A stretch of DNA of 64,000 nt from Thermoanaerobaculia bacterium (GCA_017883235.1 JADGNY010000010.1:1-64000); one strand, 5' to 3'; positions 53,360 through 63,241 are shown, counted from the stretch's first letter. Notes: generated from the sequence alone by a model not told the origin. A program made the numbers and translations.

Positions 53360-53369
53360 ACGCCCTCCG

Positions 53370-54584
53370 TCACACGATCACGACGGGCGTGATCTCGTCC
53401 GCCCCGAGCGGATCCGTGTAGCTGTAGCTGCGAACGCTGAAAGCCCTGCCGTCGACGAATCCGACCCTCACAGAATACTGATACATCCCGATCTCCCCTT
53501 CGGGCGAGATGCGCGGCATGCTGCCCGACGGAAAATAGCGCTGCGCCACGTACCGTTCCCGGTCGCCCGCGAACACGCGCTCCAACTGCTCGGTCGAAGG
53601 AGCGATGAACACCCCCCTGGCATGGTAGTCGTCCAACGGCTTCAAGACGACGTTGGCTGCGCCGCCGAAGTGATCGGCGGCCTCGCTGGCGCTGCGGAAC
53701 CGGGAGAGATGGTGCGTTTCCAGCGTAGCGCTCTCGATCCGCTCCCGGTCCTCGTTCGCGATCCCGTAGCTCTCGCTGCTCAGGTCCGAGCACACCGTGA
53801 GGAAGGCCTTGGTGGCCAGCTTCCAGCCGAGGGGGTTCGGAAAGAAGAGCGTGGGATGTGCACGGAAGGCCTCCCGGTAGCGCTCGAACGGCTCCGGCTC
53901 GTACTGCATGTTGCGCGGGATGACGAGGTTGAAGATCCGGTCGAACCGCTCTCCGTTCCAGGTTGGCCGGGAGCCGGCGTCGAGCGCGACGTCCTTCGCG
54001 TACACGAGCCTTGCATCGACGCCGTGCATCGCGAAGAGCCGTTCGACATACCTGTAGTGGGGAACGTAGCTCTTACTTCGGGCGGTGTGGTTCACGGCGA
54101 TGGCCACACTCTTGTCCTTGCCATTCTCGGTTACCAAGCGGACAAGGGCCTTCTCGAATCCCTCGTTCATCCTGCGAGCCGTTCCGAGGTCGAACGCCTC
54201 GAAGAACCGCTGTTCGAACATCTCCGTCAGGCCGACATGCCCGGGTGGACAGAAGTTCACCTCGATGAGCTTCTCTCCTTCATCGGAGACGTGGAAGTCC
54301 ACGCAGCCGAAGTAGTCGGAGGGCTGCAGCGGATACTGAGCCATGAACCACGGTGTGCTGGTGACCATCTCCTGGTAGCGCGGCGCGCCGAGCAGCCTCA
54401 CCACGGAGTTCGTGATGTCCACGAGCCTGGCGAACCTCTCCTCGGGCAGGAAGAGCGGCGTTGTGGCGAACGTGTAGTTGTGGGGGCCGATTGCCTCCTC
54501 GAGACCCGACACATACCGTCGATAACGCTCGGCGGTGAACTGCCGAAAGAACGCATCGTAGTGCTGTCCGACGCGGTCGTTCAT
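53370..54584 (-). CDS. ATP-grasp-like ligase candidate
   Basis: DYFGCVDFHVSDEGEKLIEVNFCPPGHVGLTE; VVLKPLDDYHARGVFI; RYVAQRYFPSGSMPRISPEGEIGMYQYSVRVGFVDGRAFSVRSYS. Confidence 0.6.
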   Translation of the reverse strand: MNDRVGQHYDAFFRQFTAERYRRYVSGLEEAIGPHNYTFATTPLFLPEERFARLVDITNSVVRLLGAPRYQEMVTSTPWFMAQYPLQPSDYFGCVDFHVSDEGEKLIEVNFCPPGHVGLTEMFEQRFFEAFDLGTARRMNEGFEKALVRLVTENGKDKSVAIAVNHTARSKSYVPHYRYVERLFAMHGVDARLVYAKDVALDAGSRPTWNGERFDRIFNLVIPRNMQYEPEPFERYREAFRAHPTLFFPNPLGWKLATKAFLTVCSDLSSESYGIANEDRERIESATLETHHLSRFRSASEAADHFGGAANVVLKPLDDYHARGVFIAPSTEQLERVFAGDRERYVAQRYFPSGSMPRISPEGEIGMYQYSVRVGFVDGRAFSVRSYSYTDPLGADEITPVVIV

Positions 54585-55546
54585 GCGGCTCCGGCACTTT
54601 CCACCACGGCATTCAACGCCAGCTCCACGGGATCGATGACCTCGATCCGGGAGAGTCTTGCTTTGAGATCCTCTCTTCCCGTCCGCTTCAGAAGATCGAG
54701 GATCGGCGGGATCTCCGTACACGCGGCGACGATGCGCCCGATGTCGGTGTTCGCGGCGAGGAGCTCGGCAAAGACCGCCTCGCCCGCGGCGGACGCCGTC
54801 TCCCAGTCGAGCGCTTTGAGACCATCGTAGATGGCGCACGTCAGCGCCTCCTGGATCCGGTCGGATGGTTCGACGTAGGCGATGCCCGCCTCGTCGAACC
54901 GCCGCGTGAAGATCCGGCTGATCCGCGTCCCGAGGCTGCTCACGATCAGAGCCGGCCGCGGGCGCCGCCGCACCAGCGCTTCAACGACACACTCCACGAG
55001 GGAGATCAGTCGTACGTCATCGCTCCTTCTCCGCGCGAAAACGGCGGGGAGGAAGGCATGGGCCGCATTGCATAGGACGATGACGTCGATCGGGCGTCGA
55101 GGCGAGGCGACGTGACTGATCGCCTCGTGCAGAGCTGCTTCGAGCGCATCGGTGACCGCCGCGTGCTCCGGCGAAATTCCGGTCTGGGATCGCCCGTCCG
55201 CGAGGATCGCCTGTGTGCGGTCCGGGATCGAACAGGCTTGAAGGAGCAGGATCTCCCGACTCTCTCCGAAAATGGAGCACGCTCGGGCGAAGCCCTTCGC
55301 TCCGGCCAGCGGGCCCATACCTCCGAGGAGCACGAGCGGCGCGAGCACCGCACCGGCGGGCCGGAGTGCGAAGAGCTCGACAGGGAAGGCCTGGTCGCAC
55401 ACCGCCTCGCCACCAGGGCGCCGCTCGGCCGCACGTGCCTCGAGCCGCCGAATGTACGAATGGATGGCTTCCATCGCGGCGCCGCTCTCGACGAACTCGT
55501 CACACGTTTCGACCGCGAAGGAATGCGCTACGGACCCTGGCCCCAT
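54581..55546 (-). CDS. Aspartate/glutamate racemase family protein
   Basis: LGGMGPLAGAKGFAR; VIVLCNAAHAFLP; IVSSLGTRISRIFTRRFDEAGIAYVEP; RIVAACTEIPPIL. Confidence 0.88.
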   Translation of the reverse strand: MGPGSVAHSFAVETCDEFVESGAAMEAIHSYIRRLEARAAERRPGGEAVCDQAFPVELFALRPAGAVLAPLVLLGGMGPLAGAKGFARACSIFGESREILLLQACSIPDRTQAILADGRSQTGISPEHAAVTDALEAALHEAISHVASPRRPIDVIVLCNAAHAFLPAVFARRRSDDVRLISLVECVVEALVRRRPRPALIVSSLGTRISRIFTRRFDEAGIAYVEPSDRIQEALTCAIYDGLKALDWETASAAGEAVFAELLAANTDIGRIVAACTEIPPILDLLKRTGREDLKARLSRIEVIDPVELALNAVVESAGAA

Positions 55547-55556
55547 GAAGGACGCC

Positions 55557-56411
55557 TCAGACTGTACCTTCTTGTTCGCTTGCCATCCGAAGCCGCATCT
55601 CTCCCATGACCACCCCGAGGCGTTCCAGATACTCGGTGAACAGACGCTCCGCCCGTTCGTAATCGGTATGGAGTCCTCTGGCCTGGTTGTACCGATCGAG
55701 CGCTTCCACGACCACGAGGAAGTGACTCATCTCCGTCTCGCCGACGACGTGCGCGCCGATGTAGCAGAGAGCGCGCTCCTTCTCCGCCTTTGTGAAGTCA
55801 TAGTGCGCGTCGACGAGCTCGGTGAAGGCGCCGAGGGCCAGCGAGTATTCGGCGTGGTTGTAGATCTCCGAGAACATGTTCGTCAGCAGCCCCGTGGGGA
55901 TGTCGTCGACGATCATCCTCTCGTAAACCCAGCGCTTGAACGCGAGCGCCGCGGGCACTCCGTTGGCTTCTAACTGCCAGGCGTCGCTCGGGACGAACGA
56001 GCGCGCCATGTCGTCGTACAGCGCCGCGTGCGTCACTCCCTCGTAGTCCAGACCGAGGTCTTCGTAACTGGTCTCGGCGTTCCGCGCCGCCGCGATCCAG
56101 AGCTGCTCCCTGGCCTCGCCGTCCTCGGACAGCGCCATTCGCTGGATACGGCACGACAGGCCGTAGATGGCCAGCATCTTCAGATGCGTAGCCTTCCACG
56201 AGTGAAGAAAGGTCGCGAAAACATCCTCGGACCATCGCTTCGCCGGCAGCAATGCAAAGCACCGCTGGACCTCTTCGACCGCCACCCCCGCCCGCGAGAA
56301 TCCTCTCGCGAGAGCCTCCCGTAAACGCTCGTCCGTAACGAGGTCCGCGACGCGCATTGCCGTCGTCGTCAGGGACCGCGCATCCTCATGGGAGCTCATG
56401 GCTGAAGACAT
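55557..56411 (-). CDS. Helical protein, possibly heme-oxygenase/TenA-like
   Basis: All-helical composition with candidate ligands (SEIYNHAEYSLALGAF, YIGAHVVGETEMSHFLVVVEALD); fold assignment is inference. Confidence 0.5.
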   Translation of the reverse strand: MSSAMSSHEDARSLTTTAMRVADLVTDERLREALARGFSRAGVAVEEVQRCFALLPAKRWSEDVFATFLHSWKATHLKMLAIYGLSCRIQRMALSEDGEAREQLWIAAARNAETSYEDLGLDYEGVTHAALYDDMARSFVPSDAWQLEANGVPAALAFKRWVYERMIVDDIPTGLLTNMFSEIYNHAEYSLALGAFTELVDAHYDFTKAEKERALCYIGAHVVGETEMSHFLVVVEALDRYNQARGLHTDYERAERLFTEYLERLGVVMGEMRLRMASEQEGTV

Positions 56412-56940
56412 GGAGTGGGAAGGCGGGCATCCTACCGCGCCGCAAGGAGATGCGTCAATAAATCAGAGAGGCGTTCTATTCGAGCTCGGCGCTTCGCGAG
56501 GGAAGTCGAGCGCGCGCTCGCATACGGCCGTCCCGTACCCGGCGGACGTTGCGGCCGTGGCGGCTACGGCCGTGCTCGACGTGTTGATGCCGCATGTTGT
56601 TTACGATGGACCTCCCGCGAGACTGGTGGCGCAAGCCGCGCAAACCGTCCATTCGTCGCTGGTAGCGGCGGGCGCGAGCAGCGAAGAAGCGCTGGAGGCG
56701 AGCCGCCGCGTCAGCGCCGAGGTCGCCCTTTGGATGCCACGTGCGTGGCCTGTACGTTCGTCGGAAGCGCTGGATCCGGAGTTAGCGCGACGAGAACGGC
56801 TCGATGGCTCGAATCCGCGCGCGATTCCTCAACACTCGCGATGTGGGTGTTCGGAGTCGCGACGGTCGCGGTCCATGAGGCGTCTATGCTCGGAAGCCGC
56901 CGACGGGGGTAGGGAAAACGAGCGCCACGACACTCCTTAG
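56398..56940 (+). CDS. Hypothetical protein (weak)
   Basis: ORF 180 aa; partially overlaps the divergent gene; C-terminus low complexity. Confidence 0.25.
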   Translation: MAEDMEWEGGHPTAPQGDASINQRGVLFELGASRGKSSARSHTAVPYPADVAAVAATAVLDVLMPHVVYDGPPARLVAQAAQTVHSSLVAAGASSEEALEASRRVSAEVALWMPRAWPVRSSEALDPELARRERLDGSNPRAIPQHSRCGCSESRRSRSMRRLCSEAADGGRENERHDTP

Positions 56941-56965
56941 CAAGAGACCTTCCTGAGATCGATCA

Positions 56966-57853
56966 ATGACGAATTCGAGCATCGAAGCCTCATCCAGCGG
57001 GTTGAAGCTGTCGTACCTGCGATTCATCTCCGATAGCGCACCCGGATTCGCCATCCTTTTGCTCCTCGGTTTCGTCTGGCCAAAGAGTGCCACGCCGTGG
57101 TGGTTGGAGCACAAGGAGTTCAAGGTCTTGTTCGCGGCTCTCTCTTTCTTCCTGGCGACGCCCGTTGGTCTGGTGATCAACGCAGTGAGCTACTTCCTTC
57201 TTGGCCACATCCAGACGGAGATCAATCGGATCTGTTTTCGGTCGCGAGGCTGGCCTGTACGGGATATGCAACGCAGCCTGATGCTGAAGGAGACTACCGA
57301 CCACTTCCGGTTCACGGCGGACGACTGGGCGGAGCGCACCGACGTCTATGGCGAGCTTGTCGAAAGCTACCGACCTGATCTCTCATTCAGGATCGAGCAT
57401 CTTCGTGGCTTGAAGCGATTCGCTCGTGCCATCGCGTTTCTTTCGTTTTTTTGCTTTTTCTGTTTGAAGCCCCAGTGGGGGCTCACAATCGTTATCGTTG
57501 CTATTGTCCTTCACTGGCTATACTGGATCGGTCGGTGGCTGGCAAAGAGATTCGAGCCCCATCTCCCGAGGGTGCTTCACGAGCTTTGGATCGTAGTACT
57601 GCTTGTGGTAGTGGCGCTAATCGCATCTGCGAGAGTCATTGGAGTAACTTGTCAGACGCTTGACCTCGCGCTCGCCCAAGTCTGCACTCTCGCTATCGCG
57701 CCGTTTGGGCTTCTCGTCGCGGGGATGGCCGAGTTTTACCAGCGCGCGACCATTGCCATGTACCTCCACATTGAATTCCCACCGAGCGTCCGGAATGATC
57801 TAGGCGAGATTCGTGACGCACTGAGCGAATCCGCGAAGCGGTTGTCTACGTGA
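56966..57853 (+). CDS. Multi-pass membrane protein of unknown function
   Basis: Several hydrophobic helices (GFAILLLLGFVW, FAALSFFLATPVGLVINAVSYFLLG, AIAFLSFFCFFCLK, LTIVIVAIVLHWLYWIG). Confidence 0.7.
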   Translation: MTNSSIEASSSGLKLSYLRFISDSAPGFAILLLLGFVWPKSATPWWLEHKEFKVLFAALSFFLATPVGLVINAVSYFLLGHIQTEINRICFRSRGWPVRDMQRSLMLKETTDHFRFTADDWAERTDVYGELVESYRPDLSFRIEHLRGLKRFARAIAFLSFFCFFCLKPQWGLTIVIVAIVLHWLYWIGRWLAKRFEPHLPRVLHELWIVVLLVVVALIASARVIGVTCQTLDLALAQVCTLAIAPFGLLVAGMAEFYQRATIAMYLHIEFPPSVRNDLGEIRDALSESAKRLST

Positions 57854-57899
57854 AAGCGCGCCGGATGGCCATCGAGTTGATGGCCGCGACCGCCGCTTC

Positions 57900-60344
57900 C
57901 TATTCAGAGTGCGGGGTCGTGTCGCGAACGACCGCGTCATAGGCGGCGTCGCTCAGCACATGTCCTTCAATGTCGGCCTCGGCCCAACGGAGGTTGCCGA
58001 GATGCGCCACGATACCTCGGCAATCGGCAAAGATGTCCAAATGCTCCTTCACATGCAGCCGGAGCTCGAGCGCCGCTTTCCACGGCACCTTCTCCGTCGA
58101 GCGATAGTTGCGCAGCGCCGTGATGAGGCGGATCACCGCCTCGACCCCCGCTGTCACGCTCTCCTGCGGCTCCACTGCAGCCGTCGGCCAGGAGGCCTGC
58201 ATCAGCCATCCCTCGTTGCCGAGCCTCTGCCAGACTTCCTCAGTGACGAAAGGCATGAACGGGTGGAGCAACCTCAGATAGGTCTCGAGCACGCAACGGC
58301 GCGTGGCCATGGTCTCCTGAAGGGCGGCCATCGACGGCTCCTTAGCCGCCTCCAGGTAGAAGTCACAGAACTGCGTCCAGAACGACGTTCGCAGATCATC
58401 CCCCGCCTCGCCGAACGCATACCGATCGAAAGCGGCCGTCGTGCTCCGGACGATCTCCTCTCCGCGGGAAAGCATCCACCGGTTCACCGGATGCTGCGCC
58501 TTATGTACATCGAACGCAGTCGCCTCTCCGCTCATCGCAACCAGCTTGGACGCGTTCCAAAGTTTGTTGACGAACCGTGCGGCGCCTTTGATCTTGTCCG
58601 TGTTTACGCGCGTGTCGCTGCCCGCCGAGGTACCGGCGACCAGCGCGAACCGAAGCGCATCTGCACCGATCCGCTCAATCTCGTCCAGGGGATCGATACA
58701 GGTTGCCGGCTTGGTCTTGGCCATCTTCTCGCCGTCCTTGTCGAGAACCAACCCATGAAGGTAGACGGAGCGGAACGGCACCGTCCCAGTGACGTACGTC
58801 GTCATCAGAATCATGCGCGCCACCCAGAAGAACAGGATGTCGTAACCGGTTTCCATCACCGAGGTTGGATGGAACGCTCGGTAGTCTGAGCTCCCGCGTA
58901 AGATTTCGTCGAGCGTGAGCGCTGGATTTTCTGTGAGCCGCGGATCGACGAGCGTGCTCCACGTCCAGAGTCCCGACGAGAACCAGGTGTCGAGTGTGTC
59001 GGGGTCCTGCGCCCAACCGTCACCTTCCGGGCGTCCATGTCCGACCCAGGTATCGCTACCGCGATACCAGACCGGAACGCGATGCCCCCACCAGATCTGA
59101 CGCGAGATACACCAGTCGTGCAGGTTGTCGATCCAGTTGAAATACGTCTTTTCCTGGTACTCCGGGTGAATGCGGATATCACCGCTACGCACCGCGTCGT
59201 CCATGACCTCGCGAAGCGAGAGCGTCTGCCCCTTCCAGCGTACAGCGCGGCGGTTGACGTCGATGAACCATTGCTCCTTCAGCAGGTTCTCCACCGGTTT
59301 GTGCGAGCGCTGGCAATAGGCAGTGTTTTGCTTGTATTGCACCTTCGAGACGAGCAGTCCCGCTTCCTCGAGGTCGTGCACGAAAGCGTCGCGGCACGCC
59401 TCCAGGCGCATTCCCGCATAAGGGCCAGCCGCCGCGGTCATGCGGCCATCCTCGCCGATGACCTGGATCGCCGGCAGGCCGTGCTGCTGGGCGATACGTG
59501 CGTCGGTCATGCTATGCGCAGGCGTGACGCCGAGCACCCCGGTACCGAAGTCCATCTCCACACTGCGATCCGCGACGACACGCACGTGGATGACCGGGCC
59601 CTTCGGCCACGCAACGTCGATCGCCTGTCCCACATACTGCCGGTAACGATCGTCGTCCGGATGGACAGCGAGGGCCGTGTCGCCGAGCTTTGTCTCCGGG
59701 CGGCTTGTGGCTACGTTGAAGGGACCATAACGGATCGTGTAAAGGAACGCATCGCGCTCCTCGTGATAGGTCTCATCGTCGGAGACGGTGGTCTGCAGGG
59801 CAACATCCCAATTGATGACGCGCTCGCCGCGGTAAATCACTCCGTCGCGGAACATCGCGGCGAACACTTCGTTCACGCAGCGGTGGAGCGGCGCGTCCAT
59901 CGTGTACCGTTCACGCGTCCAGTCGCAACTCGCCCCCATGCTTCGGATCTGCTGCCGGATGCGCACGCGCGAAGACTCCACGTACTTCACGATCTCTGCC
60001 AGCAACCCTTCGCGTCCCAGCTCGCGACGCGGGTCCTTTCTGCCGCCCTTCTGCAGCAGCTTGATTACGGCGCTTTCTGTGGCGATCGCTGCGTGGTCGG
60101 TGCCCGGAACCCACAGCGCCTCGGCGCCCGCCATACGCTTCCAGCGGATCATCAGATCCTCGATGGCCAGCATGACAGCATGGCCAAGATGGAGGGTGCC
60201 GGTGGCATTCGGCGGTGGCATGGAGATCACGAACGGCTCGCGGGTGCTCGCGGCGTCGGCGCAGAAGAGGCCGGCCGCCTCCCATGCGGCGTATATCTCG
60301 GGCTCGCGCTCGAGGTGCATGAAATGCGGCGAGAACTCGGTCAC
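57900..60344 (-). CDS. Valyl-tRNA synthetase-like class Ia aaRS (short form, KMAKT in place of KMSKS)
   Basis: PPPNATGTLHLGHA; WVPGTDHAAIATE; editing-domain TSRPET and GTGVLGVTPAHSMTDARIAQQHGLP; WCISRQIWWGHRVPVWY; DKDGEKMAKTKPATCIDPLD; FMPFVTEEVWQRL. Confidence 0.92.
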   Translation of the reverse strand: MTEFSPHFMHLEREPEIYAAWEAAGLFCADAASTREPFVISMPPPNATGTLHLGHAVMLAIEDLMIRWKRMAGAEALWVPGTDHAAIATESAVIKLLQKGGRKDPRRELGREGLLAEIVKYVESSRVRIRQQIRSMGASCDWTRERYTMDAPLHRCVNEVFAAMFRDGVIYRGERVINWDVALQTTVSDDETYHEERDAFLYTIRYGPFNVATSRPETKLGDTALAVHPDDDRYRQYVGQAIDVAWPKGPVIHVRVVADRSVEMDFGTGVLGVTPAHSMTDARIAQQHGLPAIQVIGEDGRMTAAAGPYAGMRLEACRDAFVHDLEEAGLLVSKVQYKQNTAYCQRSHKPVENLLKEQWFIDVNRRAVRWKGQTLSLREVMDDAVRSGDIRIHPEYQEKTYFNWIDNLHDWCISRQIWWGHRVPVWYRGSDTWVGHGRPEGDGWAQDPDTLDTWFSSGLWTWSTLVDPRLTENPALTLDEILRGSSDYRAFHPTSVMETGYDILFFWVARMILMTTYVTGTVPFRSVYLHGLVLDKDGEKMAKTKPATCIDPLDEIERIGADALRFALVAGTSAGSDTRVNTDKIKGAARFVNKLWNASKLVAMSGEATAFDVHKAQHPVNRWMLSRGEEIVRSTTAAFDRYAFGEAGDDLRTSFWTQFCDFYLEAAKEPSMAALQETMATRRCVLETYLRLLHPFMPFVTEEVWQRLGNEGWLMQASWPTAAVEPQESVTAGVEAVIRLITALRNYRSTEKVPWKAALELRLHVKEHLDIFADCRGIVAHLGNLRWAEADIEGHVLSDAAYDAVVRDTTPHSE

Positions 60345-63241
60345 GTGTCGCTCCTCGGCGCCGGTCGGGCCACCTCGCGGAACTTCGTGAGCAGGAACGG
60401 ACAGATCGGATGAAAGGTCGAGTGCAACCGCTCTACGACGGCCGAGGCGGTCGCGGCGGTCGTCTGCTCATGGCGACCAATCACTTCCGCCGCTTCGAGA
60501 AAGGCTTCGCCAACTGCGCCGAGATTGTTCGTACTCCATGCATGCTCCGCCTTGTCGACGACGCCGGCAATGTCGGCGACCAAGCCGTCATCGACCGCGT
60601 CGGCGCGGTTCCCAAGCATGTGCGACAGTGAGCGATTGATCTGCTTCACCGCGCCACGCGCCGCTCGCGCATCCTTTTCGGCCAGCGTGACGATGTCCGT
60701 TGCGCCGCCGCGCAGGCTCAGCACGTACCAGAGGCGCAGCGCGTCGGCGCCGAAGCGCGCCACGAGGGTCTCGGGCTCGACGACATTACCGAGTTCGGTC
60801 TGCATTGGACGGGGCTCGGTTCGGTAAAGGAAGCGCTGCTCGTCGTGAGCGTTGTCCGCCACATCGACAACGCGCCGCTTGTCGTCATCCATTCGCTCAA
60901 TTACGTGAACGGTGCCGTGGATACGGATCTCACGGAATACCGGGCGTCCATAGATTGCAAGTGCCAGGCATTGCGATGGCAGTATCCAGCACATGAGACG
61001 CTCAGGATCGGTGTAGACAACGTCGATCGGTTCCGGGTCCACAGTGCCGGGCCAGCCTGCTGCCTGCAGCGCCGACGCCCCGAGAGAAAACCACTGCGAG
61101 AACATATTGCCGCCGCCATCCGGGACTTCGTTCCCCCACCAAGAGTTTTCCGAGATGTACCAGGAGCTCAGCTTCTTGAGTTGCGACAGGGCGACACTCC
61201 GCCATTGTTCATCGTTGAACACGACTTCTCCCGACTCAATGAGGCGCTGCAACTCGCGGGCCTCGTGGCTGAAATCCGCATGATGCTGGAGGGAAGAGTT
61301 ATCGCCTGCAGTCGTCTTGCTGTGCGAGATCCGATTCGAATCGCAAAGGCTCCTGTACGCCTCGCGCACGACAGCCTCTCCCAGCGGCGACGTCGAATCG
61401 AGCCATCGGTCGGCATCAATTGCGATCCCCAACTCGGACAGTTGTCTGCGAATGACAACGTCATTTGAATTGAACCGATCGCGACACGCACGTCTGAAGG
61501 CGGAGCGTGAAGTCTCGGCTCTCGGATACGGTAGTGACCGCTCGATCGCGCTCTGAAGTGCTTGGCCGCCGTGGTCAACGCCGCTGACGCCACGCGCCTG
61601 GCCACTCCTCCGGCGCACCTCGATATCCATTAGCAACGGCGAGAGAAACAGGCCAAGGTGCGGGTGGGCCGTGGCCGGGATCGGCGTGGCAAGGATGGAC
61701 GGTCCGGTGCCCGCAGGACCGCACTGTTCGGCCTCGTGCTGCAGGCGCGGCTCGTCGAAGGCCGGCCTGAAGACCTCATCCTCTTGCTTCGATACGCTGT
61801 CATTCCGTGGAAATTTCGTCGTTAACCAGGACGATCGCTGGATGAAATCGATGATACGACGGCCGCGGTGGCCAAGGACCGGATGCAGCTCAGACGCCGC
61901 CACATCCGCCAGCGACCCGGCCGCGTCCTGCGTCGTGATTCCAAGCTCCTTCGCATGGCGGAGCACCCGCAGCGTATCGGGGTACACGCGCTTTCCGGCC
62001 AGGATCACATCTTCCTCAAGATAGCCAAGCCACTCGTCCGCGCAGTTCACAATGCCCATGCGATTGCAGAGATAGTCTGGTACGTAAATGATTTCGCTGC
62101 TCAGCAGCTGTTCGCCGTCGTCCTTCGGGTTCTTGAGCTGGTTGTTCGCCGCACCACAGATCAGAGAAACCATTGACAAATCCAGCTGAGATATCGTTTC
62201 GGAGTCGAGCTGCGAGCCGCGGCCACAGGGCGAGAAAATATCAGTTCTCACATTGAAGATCGCGAGCGGGTCGTCAAGAATCCAAAACCTCACAGATGGA
62301 TCGGCGTACACGGCCTCCGCGGTCGTACAAGGCACTGCGCTCACGCCGAGCAACGTTTCCGTAGCGTTGAGTGCAGCGGGGATCTCATCTGAGATGACAA
62401 CGTGCGCGCCGGCTTTGTACAACAGTTCGACCAGTGGCCGCCCAACATTGCCCACTCCCTGCACCGTAACACGCACGCCGCCAAGGTCTTCAGTCTTGGT
62501 AGCGTCGGGCTGGCGCCGGGATTTGGGCAAGACCTTCCACGCTGCGCGCATGGCGTCGTAGACCCCTTGCGCTGTAAATGCTGATGGATTACCACTTCCG
62601 CCAAGCTCCCTGCTGATGCAAGTGGTAAACCGGTTCGCTGCCAGCAACACGTCCATATCTCGGGTATTCGTGGCCATGTCTTCGGCTGTGTAGTAAAGAC
62701 CGTGAAGGCTGGCGACAAAACGGCCATATTCGGTGAATAACGACTTTCGGACCTCCGAGTACTGCGCGCCGTCACGAAAGTCTTCAGGCTCCTTACCAAA
62801 TCCTGTTGGCATAGCGATGATGCCCTTCCCTCCACCCCAGTTCAGTCCCGCCAGCGCGTTCTTCTGGGTCATTCCCTTCGACAGACGGAGTCCGTCGGTG
62901 AGCAGCTCGGCCATGTTACCGTACTGTTCGATGCGCAGCCCGCCCTGCGAGAGGCCTCGTCGCGTGTCATGGACGAAGGCGAAGAACGGCGTCTTCGTAC
63001 CATCGTCCCGGCCGACGAAGACGGCCTCGTGGGCGGAGAAGTCGTGGGAGAGCTCGAAAAATGCGCGCACCGCTGCCAGGAGTGGCGAGTCATGTGACGC
63101 CGTGAACTCGCCGTTCTCGTAGACCAGATAGGCCCGCTGAATGCCCGCCTTGACCAGGAGGCCATAAAACTCATCCGTCGACCACCTTCGTACCTCCTCG
63201 GCCCGTTCCCGCCGGTCAGTGTCCGCTTGCTCGATGTCCAC
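60341..63241 (-). CDS. Fusion: ELFV-family amino-acid dehydrogenase (N) and degenerate class-Ia aaRS-like domain (C)
   Basis: N: KNALAGLNWGGGKGIIAMP, VRVTVQGVGNVGRPLVELLYKAGAHVVISD. C: ILATPIPATAHPHLGLFLSPLLMDIEVRRRSGQARGVSGVDHGG, SSWYISENSWWGNEVP, RFGADALRLWYVLSLRGG, FHPICPFLLTKF. GTG start with aaggagg. Confidence 0.85.
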   Translation of the reverse strand: MDIEQADTDRRERAEEVRRWSTDEFYGLLVKAGIQRAYLVYENGEFTASHDSPLLAAVRAFFELSHDFSAHEAVFVGRDDGTKTPFFAFVHDTRRGLSQGGLRIEQYGNMAELLTDGLRLSKGMTQKNALAGLNWGGGKGIIAMPTGFGKEPEDFRDGAQYSEVRKSLFTEYGRFVASLHGLYYTAEDMATNTRDMDVLLAANRFTTCISRELGGSGNPSAFTAQGVYDAMRAAWKVLPKSRRQPDATKTEDLGGVRVTVQGVGNVGRPLVELLYKAGAHVVISDEIPAALNATETLLGVSAVPCTTAEAVYADPSVRFWILDDPLAIFNVRTDIFSPCGRGSQLDSETISQLDLSMVSLICGAANNQLKNPKDDGEQLLSSEIIYVPDYLCNRMGIVNCADEWLGYLEEDVILAGKRVYPDTLRVLRHAKELGITTQDAAGSLADVAASELHPVLGHRGRRIIDFIQRSSWLTTKFPRNDSVSKQEDEVFRPAFDEPRLQHEAEQCGPAGTGPSILATPIPATAHPHLGLFLSPLLMDIEVRRRSGQARGVSGVDHGGQALQSAIERSLPYPRAETSRSAFRRACRDRFNSNDVVIRRQLSELGIAIDADRWLDSTSPLGEAVVREAYRSLCDSNRISHSKTTAGDNSSLQHHADFSHEARELQRLIESGEVVFNDEQWRSVALSQLKKLSSWYISENSWWGNEVPDGGGNMFSQWFSLGASALQAAGWPGTVDPEPIDVVYTDPERLMCWILPSQCLALAIYGRPVFREIRIHGTVHVIERMDDDKRRVVDVADNAHDEQRFLYRTEPRPMQTELGNVVEPETLVARFGADALRLWYVLSLRGGATDIVTLAEKDARAARGAVKQINRSLSHMLGNRADAVDDGLVADIAGVVDKAEHAWSTNNLGAVGEAFLEAAEVIGRHEQTTAATASAVVERLHSTFHPICPFLLTKFREVARPAPRSDT

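Noticed and set aside
59037-60413. 458-aa + ORF opposite the ValRS-like gene
   Set aside because: Antisense frame without domain features; ValRS motifs are on the minus strand
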